A stretch of DNA of 64,000 nucleotides from Notamacropus eugenii (GCF_028372415.1 NC_092873.1:356962128-357026127), one strand, 5' to 3'; shown: positions 35,039-47,195, counted from the stretch's first letter. Program-made: numbers and translations. Notes: generated by a model from the letters alone, not told the origin.

Positions 35039-35488
35039 TCAGCAGCAGGAGCAGCAGCATGTGGGGCAGCAGGTGGAGTGGCAGGTGGTGCGGCAGGGGG
35101 CTGGCTGACAGCAGGGGGGTCTGCAGCAAGGAGACTGAATAGAAATGGGCTGGCAGCAGGTAGAAACCCAGCAGCAAGGTCTGCAGACCACAGCAGTGCA
35201 GGAGGTGGGGCAACAGGTGAGGATGGGGCAGCAGCCTTCCTTAACACAGTAGGTGTCACAGATGGGACGGCTGCACCTAGGCACGCAGGTCACTGGGCGG
35301 CACACGGTGGTTTGGTAGGAGACTGGCAGGCAGCATCTGGGTGGGCAGCAGGGCTGGCAGCAGCAGGGCTGGCAGCAGCTGGACTGGCAGCAGCTGGGCT
35401 GGCAGCAGCAGGGCTGGCAGCAGCTGGGCTGGCAGCAGCTAGACTGGCAACAGCCAGAGGAGACAGAGCCACAGCAGGAATGGACCAT
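35039..35488 (-). CDS. KRTAP2: Keratin-associated protein 2, copy d
   Basis: 149-residue, single-exon KRTAP2 of the second subfamily. It has an [16 protein letters not shown]-terminus, then an expanded block of [15 protein letters not shown] pentapeptides (about residues 13-48), [20 protein letters not shown], and the family C-terminal core [13 protein letters not shown] and [11 protein letters not shown]. Compared with copies a-c and f it lacks about nine residues in the middle ([11 protein letters not shown], where the others have [17 protein letters not shown]). Its C-terminus is extended by [10 protein letters not shown]. The 3' flank does not match copy e or f, so this is the left edge of the d/e/f array. 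TATA box 87-96 bp upstream. Confidence 0.95.
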   Translation of the reverse strand: MVHSCCGSVSSGCCQSSCCQPSCCQPCCCQPSCCQSSCCQPCCCQPCCPPRCCLPVSYQTTVCRPVTCVPRCSRPICDTYCVKEGCCPILTCCPTSCTAVVCRPCCWVSTCCQPISIQSPCCRPPCCQPAPCRTTCHSTCCPTCCCSCC

Positions 35489-35574
35489 GGTGTTGGTTCG
35501 TTCTGGTTTGGGTTAGATGAGAAGGAAGAGTTGGTTTTTCAGATCTAGATGTTCTGTCCTGTTCTGTCTTGGTC

Positions 35575-35584
35575 CTTTTATATA
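35575..35584 (-). promoter_or_regulatory. TATA box, KRTAP2d
   Basis: TATATAAAAG on the minus strand, 87-96 bp upstream of the ATG. Confidence 0.8.
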
Positions 35585-36117
35585 CCCTGACTAGGTGCTG
35601 TCAGTCCCCCAGAATTCAGGAACCTTTCCTTGTTTTTTGTTTATGTTTTCAGAAACCAGAACATTGGATTGGCCAATTCCATTGCTCAGAAAATGCTCCA
35701 GTATCATTAAGCAGTTCTTCAGTTTTTCCCTTGAGTAACATGTCTTTTCCTTATGAATATTAGATATTAGTAATTCATACTTCAAATGATCAGATTCCAT
35801 GGTTGGATAGGTCATGTGACTCTCTGAAGGGAGTATCAGGTACTTTATGGGACCAGTCATCACACTTTTTCCACTTGTGTCCATCCATAACTAACGTTTT
35901 TTGTTAGGTGGATTTCTTCATTTAGAGATGATTTTTAGGTGAAAGAAATAAAAAAAAACATTTTTAAAAGTATTGTCTTGAGAGAGCAAGAGAAGTCATA
36001 GAAACAATGCATGCAAAGGCTTTTGGAAAGCTGCTAGTTGGGAAGAGAAGTCCAAACCTATTGTATTGCTTCTTTTTTTCTTAGCCACCATTATAGAAAT
36101 ATCTCAGAATAATTTTT

Positions 36118-36345
36118 CACTAATTTTTCAGTCATGTCTGAATCTTAATGATCCCATTTCAGTTGTCTCGGTAAAGATACTGGAATGGTTAGACATTTTC
36201 TTCCCCAGCTCATTTTACAGAAGAAGAAATTGAGGTTAACAGAGTTAAGTGACACAGTTAAGTTAAGTCACACAGCTAGTAAAAGAATGAGGTGGGATTT
36301 GGAGTTCCAAACCCAGTATGCTATCCACTCTGCCACCTAGGTGTT
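36118..36345 (-). mobile_element. MAR1-type CORE-SINE
   Basis: Minus-strand copy (TTTTCAGTCATGTCTGAATC to ATCCACTCTGCCACCTAGG). Counterpart at 43858-44085. Confidence 0.82.
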
Positions 36346-37834
36346 TCAAAATAATTTAGTGATTACCTAAAATCATTGAATCATTGATTTAGAGGTTCAA
36401 TGTATATAGTTTGGAGCAAGACAGTACTCCATTATATGCCACAAATTGTTCAGCCATTCTCCAATTGATGAATATCCCCTCAGTGTTCATTTTTTTCCCA
36501 CTACACAGAGGGCTGTTGTAATATTTTTGTCCATACAGCCCCTTCTGTTTTATTTTGATCTCTTTGGAATACAGATCTTGTAATTGTACTGTTGGATCAA
36601 GAGTATGTACAGTTTTATAACCTTTTGGACATAGTTCTATATTGTTCTCCAGAATGGTTGGATCTGTTAACAACTCCACCAAGAGTTCATTAGTGTAACT
36701 ACTTTTTTTGATCCCCTTTAGCATTTGTCATTTTGAATAGGTGTGAGGTAGTACCTGAGTGTTATTTCAATGGGCAGTTCTGTAATCAATAGTAATTCAG
36801 ATCATTTTTTCATGTAAGTATAGATGGCTTTTATTTCTTCTGAAAACTGCCTGGTCATATATCCTGTGAGCATGTATGAATTGGAAATGACTTCTATTTT
36901 TGTAATTTTGACTTGGTTTCCTATATATTTGAGAAATGAAGCCTTTATCAGAGGAATTTTCTGTAAATTGTTTTCATATTAGTAGAAAATTGTAGTTTCC
37001 CTGATTATCTCTTTCAATTAGATCTAATATTGCTTTACTTTTTCTGACATCATGATTACCACCCATTCACTTCATTTCAGCTGAAACATAATAGGTTCTG
37101 CCCCACCCCTTCATTTCAACTCTAGGTGTGTCTTTCTGTCCCAAGTATATCTCTTATACACAACATATTATTGAATTCTGGTTTCTAATCCATTCCACTA
37201 TCCACTTCTGTTTATGGGTTAGCTTATTCAAATTCACATTCACAGTAACAATCAGTAATTGTGTATTTCCCTCATCTCATTTTTCTCTGTTTATCTTTTC
37301 CTCCCCTCCCTCTTCAAAAGTCTGCCTTGCTTCTGACCACTGCCTTCCCCAGTTTGACCTTTCTCTTATCATCCCCTCCTATATCTCTTATTCTTTCCCC
37401 TGTCCCAATCTCCCTATTGAGTTAGATAGATTTCTATACCCAAATGAACATCAAAGTATGTATGTGTATATGTATGTATGAACACATATATACATGTATG
37501 AATTTTATATATATTCTTCCTTCATTGAGCCAATTCCCATGAAAGGGAGGTTCAAGCATTGATTGCCATCCTCCTCATTTTCCCCTTCACTATTAAAAAA
37601 ACCACTTCTTGCATGTCCCCTTTATGCAAGAAAATTTGCTCTTTTCTAACTTTCCTTTCCCTCTTCTCCCTGTGCATTCCTCTTTTTCACTCCCACATCC
37701 TATATTTGGAGATTATCTTAACATGATCAACTCATACTCATTACTTCTGTCTATGCAGACTTCGTCTAACTGCTCCAATAATGGAAAAGTTCATGTACCA
37801 TCTTGTCATTTAGGAATGTAAACAGTTTAGCTCT

Positions 37835-37840
37835 ACTGAG
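37835..37840. repeat. 6-bp target-site duplication, left
   Basis: ACTGAG. The partner is at 38425-38430, and a single copy lies at the empty site 45574-45579 in unit B2. Confidence 0.85.
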
Positions 37841-38424
37841 TGTCCGGCCTAACTGCCATGGGCTGCCTGGGTTACCTTACCTATCTCCAGTTCTTCGGTG
37901 GCCAGCCAGATAAATGTATCGAGAGAAGAGACTTCCAGAGTCAAACAGAGGTTGTAGGCTTTATTCCGGATCTTAGCTACATAATGTCAGCATGCAGGGT
38001 GAGTTCTTCCTGAGGAGAAGGGAACCACACCCCCCAGTATGCAGGGCTAGTGCTCCCCATGGGAGCCCCCCGCAGGAGCCCCCTTCTCCTCCTGAGGAGC
38101 AAGGAAAAGAGAGAGGAACCCTCAGGCTTTCCTGTCCCCATTTAAGCTCTCCCCCTGCTAGTTTGCTCATGGACACCGTGCATGCTCTCAGCCTCTTAAC
38201 CAATTAACAACAGGTGTGCTCAGACCACAGACCAATCTCAAGGGTGGGATGCTCTTCCTAGCAAGTTTCCACTGAGAAGAGGTGGAAAAACAAGAAAGCT
38301 CGAGTCTCACTCCTCAGTTCCCAGTTGTTCCCTGGGGGGCCTCGTGAGAGCTCTTTGGTTTAGAAGCCATCACCTTTACCTGACCTGAGATTGTTCATGT
38401 GAGAAGCGAACTTACACCCCAACA
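37841..38424 (-). mobile_element. Solo LTR of an endogenous retrovirus (fossil)
   Basis: A 584-bp segment with TG...CA ends and a 6-bp direct repeat on each side. It is absent from the sister unit at 45574-45579, where the flanks join seamlessly. An AATAAA on the minus strand near 37960 suggests minus orientation. The 6-bp target duplication fits class II (ERVK/beta-like) elements, but the family is not confirmed. There is no internal viral region, so it is a solo LTR. It is younger than the B1/B2 duplication. Confidence 0.85.
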
Positions 38425-38430
38425 ACTGAG
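38425..38430. repeat. 6-bp target-site duplication, right
   Basis: ACTGAG, partner of 37835-37840. Confidence 0.85.
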
Positions 38431-39268
38431 TCCTTATGATTACTCTTTTATGTTTACTTTTTTATGTTTCTCTTGAGTCTTATGTTTGAATGTCAAATTT
38501 TATTTTTCAGCTCTCATGTTTTCATCAGGAATGGTTGGAAGCCCCTTATTTCATTAAATGTCTATATTTTCACCTGAAGGATTATACTAAGTTTTGCTGC
38601 ATGTGTTATTCTTGTTTGTCATCCTGGCTTCTTTGTGTTTTGGAATATCATGTTCCAAGACCTCTGCTCCATAATGTGTAAGTTGTTAAATCTGGCATGA
38701 TCCTAACTGTGACTCCAGGATATTTGTATCATTTCTTCCTGGATGCTTGCTTTATTTTCTTCTTGATGTAGGAGCTCTGGAATTTGGCTATAATATTCCC
38801 AGGGATTTTTATTTGGGGATTTCCTTCAGAGGTGACTGATGCATTATTATAGTTTTTATATTATTTTCTGGATCTAAGCCATTGGGACAGTTTCCCTGAT
38901 ACTTTCTTGAAATATGATGTGTAGCTTCTTTTCTTTTTTGATCATGGCTTTCAGGTAGTCCAATAATTCTTAAATTATTTCTCATCAATCTATTTTTCAT
39001 GTCAGTTGCTTTTCCAATGAGATATTTCACATTTTCTTTTATTTTTCATTCTTTTTACATTTACTTTTTATTGTTTCTTGATTTCTCATGGATTCATTGG
39101 CATCCACTTCTCCAATTAAAAATTTTGAAGAGTTATTTTTTTTTCAGTGAGCTTTTATACATCTTTTCCCATTTGACCAATTCTGCTTTTAAGGAATTAT
39201 TTTAAGGAATTATTGTATCTCCATTTCCATTTATCTTTTCTGCTTTGAAAAGACTCTTTCCTTCAGTG

Positions 39269-39269
<1 letters not shown>

Positions 39270-39304
<35 letters not shown>
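39270..39304. repeat. (GT)n microsatellite
   Basis: About 17 GT units. The B2 counterpart (about 46424-46435) has only a short run. Confidence 0.9.
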
Positions 39305-39306
<2 letters not shown>

Positions 39307-40469
39307 ATGCACACCTCTTTTGCTATTAGGCCAATTTTGTTTTCTCAGGTGACATTTTCTTCTGTATATTTGTGCTTTTTTTCTAAACCAAACTGTTAAT
39401 TCTCTTTTCATAATTATCTTGCATCACTCTCATTTCTTTTCCCATTTTCTCCTCTCTGCAACTCTTTTCTCTCTCTCTCTCTTTTTAAACTCTTCTGGGA
39501 ATTCTTTCTGACTTTGTGTCCAATTGGCTTTTTTTTTTTTGAGGCTTTACTTGTAGCTGCTTTGATAACATTGTCTTCTTCTGAGTATGTGTTTTGATCT
39601 TTCTTGTCACCATAGTAGCTATTTGGGGTCAGGTTATTTTTTGTCCTTTGGTAATTTTCCCAGTCTATTTAAAGTTAGGCTGTGTTTACCTTGAATTGGG
39701 AAGCACTGGGCTAAGTTTCAAGCTTTTTTGTGCTGCTATTTTCAGAGATGATTCTGGGGGTCTACAAACTTTTGGTGCTTCCAAGATGGTGTTATACTGG
39801 GAAGAGGTATGGTCACTGATCTCCTGGTTTGTACTCTGATCTTTACACAGGAAGGACCCTTACTCCTCTGCCACCACAAGCACTAATGTTCTTCTTGACC
39901 CTGGAACTGTGACTGGCCAAAAGTGCTCCTCTCCACTTCAGAACTGCAACTTAGAACTACTTATGGGCAATAGAACTGTCAATAAGCATCAGCTCCACCT
40001 TGTGTCAACAAAGTGTCCTTTGCAATCTCTTTCTGAGCAGTTTTCTGACTGCCTTTCATCTCTGGACTAGGAACTCCTGAAGCTACTGTTGCTGCTGCCA
40101 GGTTTTAGACCAGCCCCCTTCCCAGGTGTTAGAGACCTCTCCTGTCAACTTTATGAGTCATTTTCGGTTGGAAAAATGTCTCTCTGATTTTTTGTTGGCT
40201 CTTCCACTCCATGTGCTTTGAGGAGTTATTTTAATGTTGTTTGGAGGGGAATGTTAGGGAGTTCAACTGACTCATTCCTATACTCTGCATATCTTGACTC
40301 TGTTCCAATAATACATTGCTGTATTACTTGGAACTAGTGGGATTGTTGTTACAAAGCAGAATGGTCCTTGCCTATCAATTGTCTTATATGTCTGAAATTT
40401 TGCTAAGCTCTAGTACTTCAATGGAATTGGATCTTGTCCCTGGGAAAAGAGGCTCTCAGAAGTCAAACT

Positions 40470-40855
40470 TCACCTTATTTCACTTAGAACCAAGCCTTCC
40501 CTTCTTGGCCTTCTCCACATCACTCTGCTCCCACTTCAATAATTATACTCATATTCTCCATTCTGAAACCTTAGACTGTCCTCCTGGGTCATTGGGCTCT
40601 GATATATGAACTTTTCCCTTATCTTGCCTGAATCCAGCCTTCCATACTACTTATCAGACACCTTGTCACAATGTTGCAGTACATATAATCTTCCTTTCAG
40701 ATCTCTTTTATGTATTGTATATCTTTCCCTATTAGTATATAAACTTCTTGAGGCAAGGAGTTTATATTCATTCTTGCTTGTGTTTCCAGAACTTAGCACA
40801 GTGCTTCCCACAGGGCCTATCACATACTAAATACTTAATAAATGCACTCTTTCTG
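40470..40855 (+). mobile_element. L2 3' end
   Basis: CACATCACTCTGCTCCCACT, TATATAAACTTCTTGAGGC, AGAACTTAGCACAGTGCTT, ATACTTAATAAATGCAC: a long, well-formed L2 3' end. Counterpart at 47340-47705. Confidence 0.75.
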
Positions 40856-40867
40856 TCTCTATCTCTG

Positions 40868-40898
<31 letters not shown>

Positions 40899-40905
40899 TT
40901 CTGTC

Positions 40906-40972
<67 letters not shown>
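40856..40972. repeat. (TCTG/CT)n then (TATC)n microsatellite
   Basis: A mixed CT/CTGT run followed by about 16 TATC units. The B2 counterpart (47703-47775) has only the CT/CTGT part. Confidence 0.92.
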
Positions 40973-41364
40973 CTATCCTAGTCTCTATCTCCAGTGTATC
41001 TCATACAAATGTGTGGCTTGCCAGCGTTAATAGAATGTACTATCTGCCCTGAAGCACCATCAGAAGGTGGGGATATTGGTTTTTCTGATTTGTTTTGATG
41101 TATTTTACCTTCTGGTGTGACGAGAACTCTCAGTCTCTCATCTTCCATATCTATCTGGTCACTATGACTACTCCATCTATTTCTTTGACTCTTACTAATT
41201 GTTGTGTTACACTGATTGAGGTATTTCCCTAGTCAGTGGCACTAGAGTCCAAGTCAACTTTCTTTTTAAGCTCCCTTTTAGAACTTTAGGAACTCCCTGT
41301 GGTACATAAACTTGGCTAGCACTCTTCTGCTTTACCATTGTATCCCCTCTCCACTGTCTCTACC

Positions 41365-41570
41365 CATTGTGGAGTAGTGGTTAGAGAACTGAACTCACAT
41401 TCAGGAAGAGGTGGGTTTAAAATTCATCCCAAGTACTTATTAGCTTTGTGACCCTAGGCAAGTCCCTTAACCTCTCTGTCTCACTTTCCTTATCTGCAAA
41501 ATAAGGGACTAAGACTCAAATGCCTTCACGACTCTTTCCAGCTTGAAATCTATGATCCTGATTGATCTCC
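41365..41570 (+). mobile_element. MIR-type SINE
   Basis: GAGTAGTGGTTAGAGAACTG, CCTAGGCAAGTCCCTTAACC, CTTATCTGCAAAATAAGGG. In B2 (48098-48215) its 5' part is deleted. Confidence 0.7.
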
Positions 41571-41892
41571 ACCACCACCACTACCAGGACAGGGTAGAAG
41601 AAACTCTTGCTTCTTTAGCCTTGGATGCTGTGTTTTTCCATGCAGCCTATAATTAGATTTCTGGGCTATTATATTCCACTATTTATTACAAAAATGGATT
41701 GAATATTAAATAATATATGCTTCTTAGACTTTGGATGTTGTCAGTGTAATACTAGCTAGGTTCATCCTAGGTTTGTTTCCAGATTTCTCCCAAGTTAATG
41801 AGGGAATGAAAAGGAGAGCTCATTGAATATTACTCAAAGAATTTCAGGGGGACACACCATTGAGAAGTTATCTGGGATTATGTTCAATATTG

Positions 41893-42142
41893 GGACATCT
41901 AGTTGATGCAGTGAACAGAGTCCTGGGCCTGGATTCAGGAAGATTCACCTTCCTGAGTTCAAATCTCATCTAAACATTTACTACCTTTGTGACCCTAGTC
42001 AAGTCACTTAACCCTGTCTGCTTCAATTTCCTCATCTATAAAATGAGGTGGAGATGGATATGGCAAAACTACTCCAAAAGAAAATCCCAAATGGAGTCAC
42101 TGAAAGTCAGACATGACTGAAAAATGACTGAACAATAAAATA
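41893..42142 (+). mobile_element. MAR1-type CORE-SINE
   Basis: Plus-strand copy ending GACTGAAAAATGACTGAACA. Counterpart at 48558-48793. Confidence 0.85.
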
Positions 42143-42179
42143 CTCAACGTGATAATATCAAACCTGATTTTTGATGATT

Positions 42180-42335
42180 CTATTGGAGTCAGAGGACCTA
42201 ATTTCAAATTCTACCTCTGCATGACCTTGGGCAAGTCTGTTGCCCCTTCTGAGCCATAGGTTCATCATCTGTAAAACGAATGTATTGGACAAGGTGATGA
42301 TGTCTGAGCTCCTTTGCATCTTTAAAAGGTATGAC
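42180..42335 (+). mobile_element. MIR-type SINE, partial
   Basis: CTACCTCTGCATGACCTTGG, TCATCTGTAAAACGAATG. The B2 copy (48840-49030) keeps about 45 bp more at the 5' side. Confidence 0.65.
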
Positions 42336-42439
42336 TTCTCACCTTTTTTTCAAATATTCTCTAACTAAAGCACAGTAAATGAAACACACACTGATGGAGA
42401 ATTTAGAGTGACAAGAGTATTTGCTATGCAAAGAAAATT

Positions 42440-42445
42440 TTTATT
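42440..42445 (-). promoter_or_regulatory. poly(A) signal, KRTAP2e
   Basis: AATAAA on the minus strand, 329 bp beyond the stop, in the same place as in copy f. Confidence 0.6.
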
Positions 42446-42773
42446 GAAAACAATGACACCAGTGTACAGAAGACTCCTTATAGAAAGTAATAGATTTGTT
42501 GAAACTCAGGATGCCAGGAAGAATGCAGGAAGGTCAAAATCTGTTGGGATGAACTTAGAAAGTCCAGCTAGGTCATTCCCAATGAGCCATTTGCTGTTAG
42601 TAATTGGTTGCAAGTCCTAGTGCATGGAGAACTGAGAATTTGTCATTTGTTGTACAGAAAAGGCCTGGGTAAGCTGGGCACTGCCTGAGTAGAAGAATGT
42701 AAGGATGAACATTGGCACTTCATGAGATAATATTTTCAATCTGACTTGGATGACTCAAAGGAGGCATAGATGC

Positions 42774-43211
42774 TCAGCAGCAGGTAGGGCAGCAGGTGGA
42801 GTGGCAGGTGGTGCGGCAGGGAGCTGGCTGGCAACAGGGGGGTCTGCAGCAAGGAGACTGAATAGAAATGGGCTGGCAGCAGGTAGAAACCCAGCAGCAA
42901 GGTCTGCAGACCACAGCAGTGCAGGAGGTGGGGCAACAGGTGAGGATGGGGCAGCAGCCTTCCTTAACACAGTAGGTGTCACAGATGGGACGGCTGCACC
43001 TAGGCACGCAGGTCACTGGGCGGCACACGGTGGTTTGGTAGGAGACTGGCAGGCAGCATCTGGGTGGGCAGCAGGGCTGGCAGCAGCAGGGCTGGCAGCA
43101 GCTGGACTGGCAGCAGCTGGGCTGGCAGCAGCAGGGCTGGCAGCAGCTGGGCTGGCAGCAGCTAGACTGGCAACAGCCAGAGGAGACAGAGCCACAGCAG
43201 GAATGGACCAT
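42774..43211 (-). CDS. KRTAP2: Keratin-associated protein 2, copy e (mosaic copy)
   Basis: 145-residue, single-exon KRTAP2. It is identical to copy d through the N-terminal [10 protein letters not shown] block, the shortened middle ([11 protein letters not shown]) and the [13 protein letters not shown] core. The last residues are STCCPTCC, without d's CCSCC-type extension. At DNA level everything left of 42834 (the last ~60 bp of coding sequence and the 3' flank) follows copy f. Everything from 42843 to about 43605 is identical to copy d apart from about one base. It is therefore a mosaic like copy b. The reading frame is intact; TATA box 87-96 bp upstream. Confidence 0.95.
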   Translation of the reverse strand: MVHSCCGSVSSGCCQSSCCQPSCCQPCCCQPSCCQSSCCQPCCCQPCCPPRCCLPVSYQTTVCRPVTCVPRCSRPICDTYCVKEGCCPILTCCPTSCTAVVCRPCCWVSTCCQPISIQSPCCRPPCCQPAPCRTTCHSTCCPTCC

Positions 43212-43297
43212 GGTGTTGGTTCGTTCTGGTTTGGGTTAGATGAGAAGGAAGAGTTGGTTTTTCAGATCTAGATGTTCTGTCCTGTTCTGTCTTGGTC

Positions 43298-43307
43298 CTT
43301 TTATATA
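43298..43307 (-). promoter_or_regulatory. TATA box, KRTAP2e
   Basis: TATATAAAAG on the minus strand, 87-96 bp upstream of the ATG. Confidence 0.8.
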
Positions 43308-43857
43308 CCCTGACTAGGTGCTGTCAGTCCCCCAGAATTCAGGAACCTTTCCTTGTTTTTTGTTTATGTTTTCAGAAACCAGAACATTGGATTGGCCAAT
43401 TCCATTGCTCAGAAAATGCTCCAGTATCATTAAGCAGTTCTTCAGTTTTTCCCTTGAGTAACATGTCTTTTCCTTATGAATATTAGATATTAGTAATTCA
43501 TGCTTCAAATGATCAGATTCCATGGTTGGATAGGTCATGTGACTCTCTGAAGGGAGTATCAGGTACTTTATGGGACCAGTCATCACACTTTTTCCACTTG
43601 TGTCCATCTATGACTAACACATTTTTCCATTAGGTGAATTTCTTCATTTAGAGGTGGATTTTAGGTGAAAGAAATTTTAAAAAATATATCTTTAAAGTTA
43701 TTGTCTTGAGAGAGCAAGAGAAGGAATTCAGTCATAGAAATAACACATATAAAAGCTTCTGGAAAGCTGCTGGTTGGGAAGAAAAGTTCAAAACCATTGT
43801 GTTGCTTCTTTTTTTATTTTCTTAACCACTATTATAGAAATATATCAGAATAATTTT

Positions 43858-44085
43858 TGAGCAATTTTTCAGTCATGTTTGACTCTTTGTCATGGCATTT
43901 GGGCTTTTCTTGGTAAAGGTACTGGAATGGTTTGACATTTTATTCTCCAGCTCATTTTACAGATGAACAAACTGAGGTAAACAGAGTTAAGGGACTTGTC
44001 TAGGGTCACACAGCTAGTAAGTAAATGAGATGAAATTTGGAGTTCCAAACCCAGTACTCTATCCATTGTGCCATCTAGGAGCTCC
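43858..44085 (-). mobile_element. MAR1-type CORE-SINE
   Basis: Counterpart of 36118-36345. Confidence 0.82.
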
Positions 44086-44119
44086 AAAATAATTTACTGA
44101 TTGCCTAAAATCATTGAAT

Positions 44120-47100
44120 CTTTGATTTAGAGGTTCAGTGTATAAAGTATAGTCTCGAGCACAATACTACTCTATCACATGCCACAATTTGTTCAACCAT
44201 TCCCCAACTGGTAAGTATCATCTCAATTTCCATTGTTTTCTCAACATACAGAGAACTGCTATAACTATTTTTATACATATAGGCCCTTTTCCTTTTCCTT
44301 TGATCTCTTTGGAATACAGACCTTGTAATTGTAATGCTGGATCAAAGAATATGCACAATTTTATAACTTTTGGGCATAGTTCCATATAGTTCTCCAAAAT
44401 GGTTGAATCTGTTCACAACTCCACCAACAGTTCATTAGTATACCTACTTTTTTCCATCCCTTTTAACATTTATCATTTTGAATAGGTGTGAGGTGATACT
44501 TGAGAGTTGTTTCAATGGGCAGTTTTCTAATCAATAGTAATTTAGATAATTTTTCATGTGACTATAGATGGCTTTGATTTCTTCTGAGAACTGCTGGGTG
44601 ACAATATATGAACTGGGGAATGACGTTTATCTTTATAATTTTGACTCAATTTTCTATATATTTGAGGAATGAAGCCTTTATCAGAGAAATTTTCTGTAAG
44701 TTTTTTTGATATTACTTCCTTATCAATGGTACCTTCCAGAAAAATGAAGTTTCCCTGATTATCTCTTTCAAGTAGTCTAATTTTGCTTTCCTTTTTCTGA
44801 GATCATGTTTGCCACCCTTGCCCTCTTCACTTGAGCTAAAACATAATAGGCTCTGCCCCACTCCTTCATTTCAACTTTACGTATGTCATTGTCTCAGATA
44901 TATCTCTTGTACACAACATATTATTGAATTCTGATTTCTAATCTAGCCTGCTATCTACTTCTGTTTATGGGTTAGCTTATTCAAATTCACATTCACAGTA
45001 ACAGTCACTAATTGTGTATTTCCCTCATCTCATTTTTCTCTGTTTATCTTTTTCTACCTTCCCTCTTCAAAAGTCTGCCTTGCTTCTGACCACTGCCTTC
45101 TCCAATCTGACCTTTCTCTTATTATTTCCTCCTATGTCTCTTATTCCTTCCCCTCTCCCCATCTTCCTATTGGTTTAGATAGATTTCTACACTCAAATGA
45201 ATATCAATGTATGTATATATGTATGTTTGAATGTATATATTATATATATTCTTACTTCTTGGAGCCAATTCCCATGAAAAAGAGGTTCAAGCATTGACTG
45301 CCACTCTCCTAATTTTCCCTTCCACTATTAAAAAAACAAACAAATATGTCTTCTTGCATGACTTTTTATGTGAGAAAATTTGCTCATTTCTAACTTTCCC
45401 CTTTCTCCCAATGCATTCCTCTTTTTCACTCCTACATCCTATTTTTGGAGATTATCTTAACATAATCAACTCACACTCATTTCTTCTGTCTATGCAGACT
45501 TCTTCTAACTCCTCTAATAGTGGAAAAGTTCATGTACCATCTTGTCGTTTAGGAATGTAAACAGTTTAGCTCTACTGAGTCCTTATGATTACTCTTTTAT
45601 GTTTACTTTTTTATGTTTCTCTTGAGTCTTATGTTTGAATGTCAAATGTTATTTTCAGCTCTCATGTTTTCATCAGAAATGGTTGGAAGCCCCCTATTTC
45701 ATTAAATATCTATATTTTCCTCTGAAAGATTATACTAGGTTTTGCTGCATGTGTTATTCTTGTTTGTCATCCTGGCTCCTTTGTGTTTTGGAATATCATG
45801 TTCCAAGACCTCTGCTCCATAACGTGGAAGTTGTTAAATCGTGCATGATCCTAACTGTGACTCCAGGATATTTGTATCATTTCTTCCTGGATGCTTGCAA
45901 TATTTTCTCCTTGATGTAGGAGCTCTGGAATTTGGCTATAATATTCCTGGGAAGTTTTATTTGGGGATCATCTTCAGAGGTGACTGATGGATTCTTACAA
46001 TTTCTACTTTGCTTTCTGAATCTAAGCCATTGGGATAGTTTTCCTTGATACGTTCTTGAAATATGACATGTAGCCTCTTTATTTTTTGATCACAGATTTC
46101 TGGTAGTCCAGTAGTTCTTAAATTATCTCTCATCAATCTATTATCCATGTCAGCTGTTTTTCCAATGAGATATTTGACTTTTTCTTTTATTTTTCATTTT
46201 TTAACATTTACTTTTTATTGTTTCCTGATTTCTCATCAATTCATTGGCATCCACTTGTCCAATCATAATTTTTAAAGAGTTATTGTCGTTAGTGAGCTTT
46301 TTTCTGTCTTTTTCCACTTGACTAATTCTATTTTTTAGGTCTTATTTTCATCAGTGAATTTTTGTACTTCCTTTTTGATTTTATCTATTCTGCTTTTAAA
46401 AGACTTCTTTCCTTCAGCAATTTTTGTGTGTGTGTGCCTCTTTTGCTATTAGGTCACTTCATTTTTTCAGATAATATTTTCTCCAGTATTTCATGCATGC
46501 TTTTTTAATAACCATCTTTCTTGTTACTATAGTAGTTTTTGTGGTCAGGTTTTTGTTTTCTCCTTTAATATTTTCCCAGTCACTTAAAACTTGGGTTGGA
46601 GAAGCACTTTGGCATGTTTCAGGCTTTTTTATGCTGCTATTTTCAGAGATAATTCTAGGGGTTTTCAAGTTTTTGGTGCTTCCAAGATGGTGTTATACTG
46701 AGAGAGCTGTGGTCACTGATCTCCTGGTTTGTACTCTGATCTTTACCCAGGAAGGACCCTTACTCCTCTGCCACCACAAGCACTAGAGTTCTTTTTGACC
46801 TTGGAATTATGACTGTCCACAAGTGCTCCTCTCCACTTCAGAACTGCAACTTAGAACTGTTTGTAGGCAATAAAATTGTCAATGAGCATCAGCTCCACCC
46901 AGTGTGAGTAAAGTGTGCTTTGCAATCTCTTTCTGACTGTCTTACATCTCTGGAACACAAACTCCTGAAGCTGCTGCTGTCAGGCTTTAGGCCAGCCCTT
47001 TCCCAAGTGTTAAGAGACCTCTCCTCTCAACCTCATAAGTCATCTTAGGTTGGAAAAATGTCTCTCTGATTTTTTGTTGGCTCTTCCACTCCATTTCTTT

Positions 47101-47195
47101 TGCAATGCTATTTTAAAGTTGTTTGGAGGGGAATATTGGGAGAGTTCAACTGGCTCCTTCCAATACTCTGCATATCTTGGCTTTGCCCCAGTAAT
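44120..47195 (-). mobile_element. HAL1/L1 element, old
   Basis: Counterpart of 36395-40310. The ORF1 remnant encodes MDNRLMRDNLRTTGLPEICD at 46148 downward. The empty LTR target is at 45574-45579. Confidence 0.7.

Larger units (their letters stand above)
36395..40310 (-). mobile_element. HAL1/L1 element, old, interrupted by an LTR
   Basis: Minus-strand non-LTR element. Its 3' part (36395-37060) matches L1 ORF2-end/3'-UTR DNA (AATTGTTCAGCCATTCTCCA). The ORF1 remnant at about 39205-38800 encodes MKNRLMRNNLRIIGLPESHD. The 5' end near 40310 has the usual inverted start (ATCTTGACTCTGTTCC). It resembles the half-L1 layout, is heavily decayed, and is also present in B2 (44120-47195). Confidence 0.7.
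35039..42773. repeat. Tandem duplication unit B1 (gene d, spacer, 3' flank of e)
   Basis: Homologous to unit B2 (42774-49465). Both carry MAR1, HAL1, L2, MIR and MAR1 in the same order and orientation. B1 additionally holds a solo LTR at 37841-38424. Confidence 0.88.
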
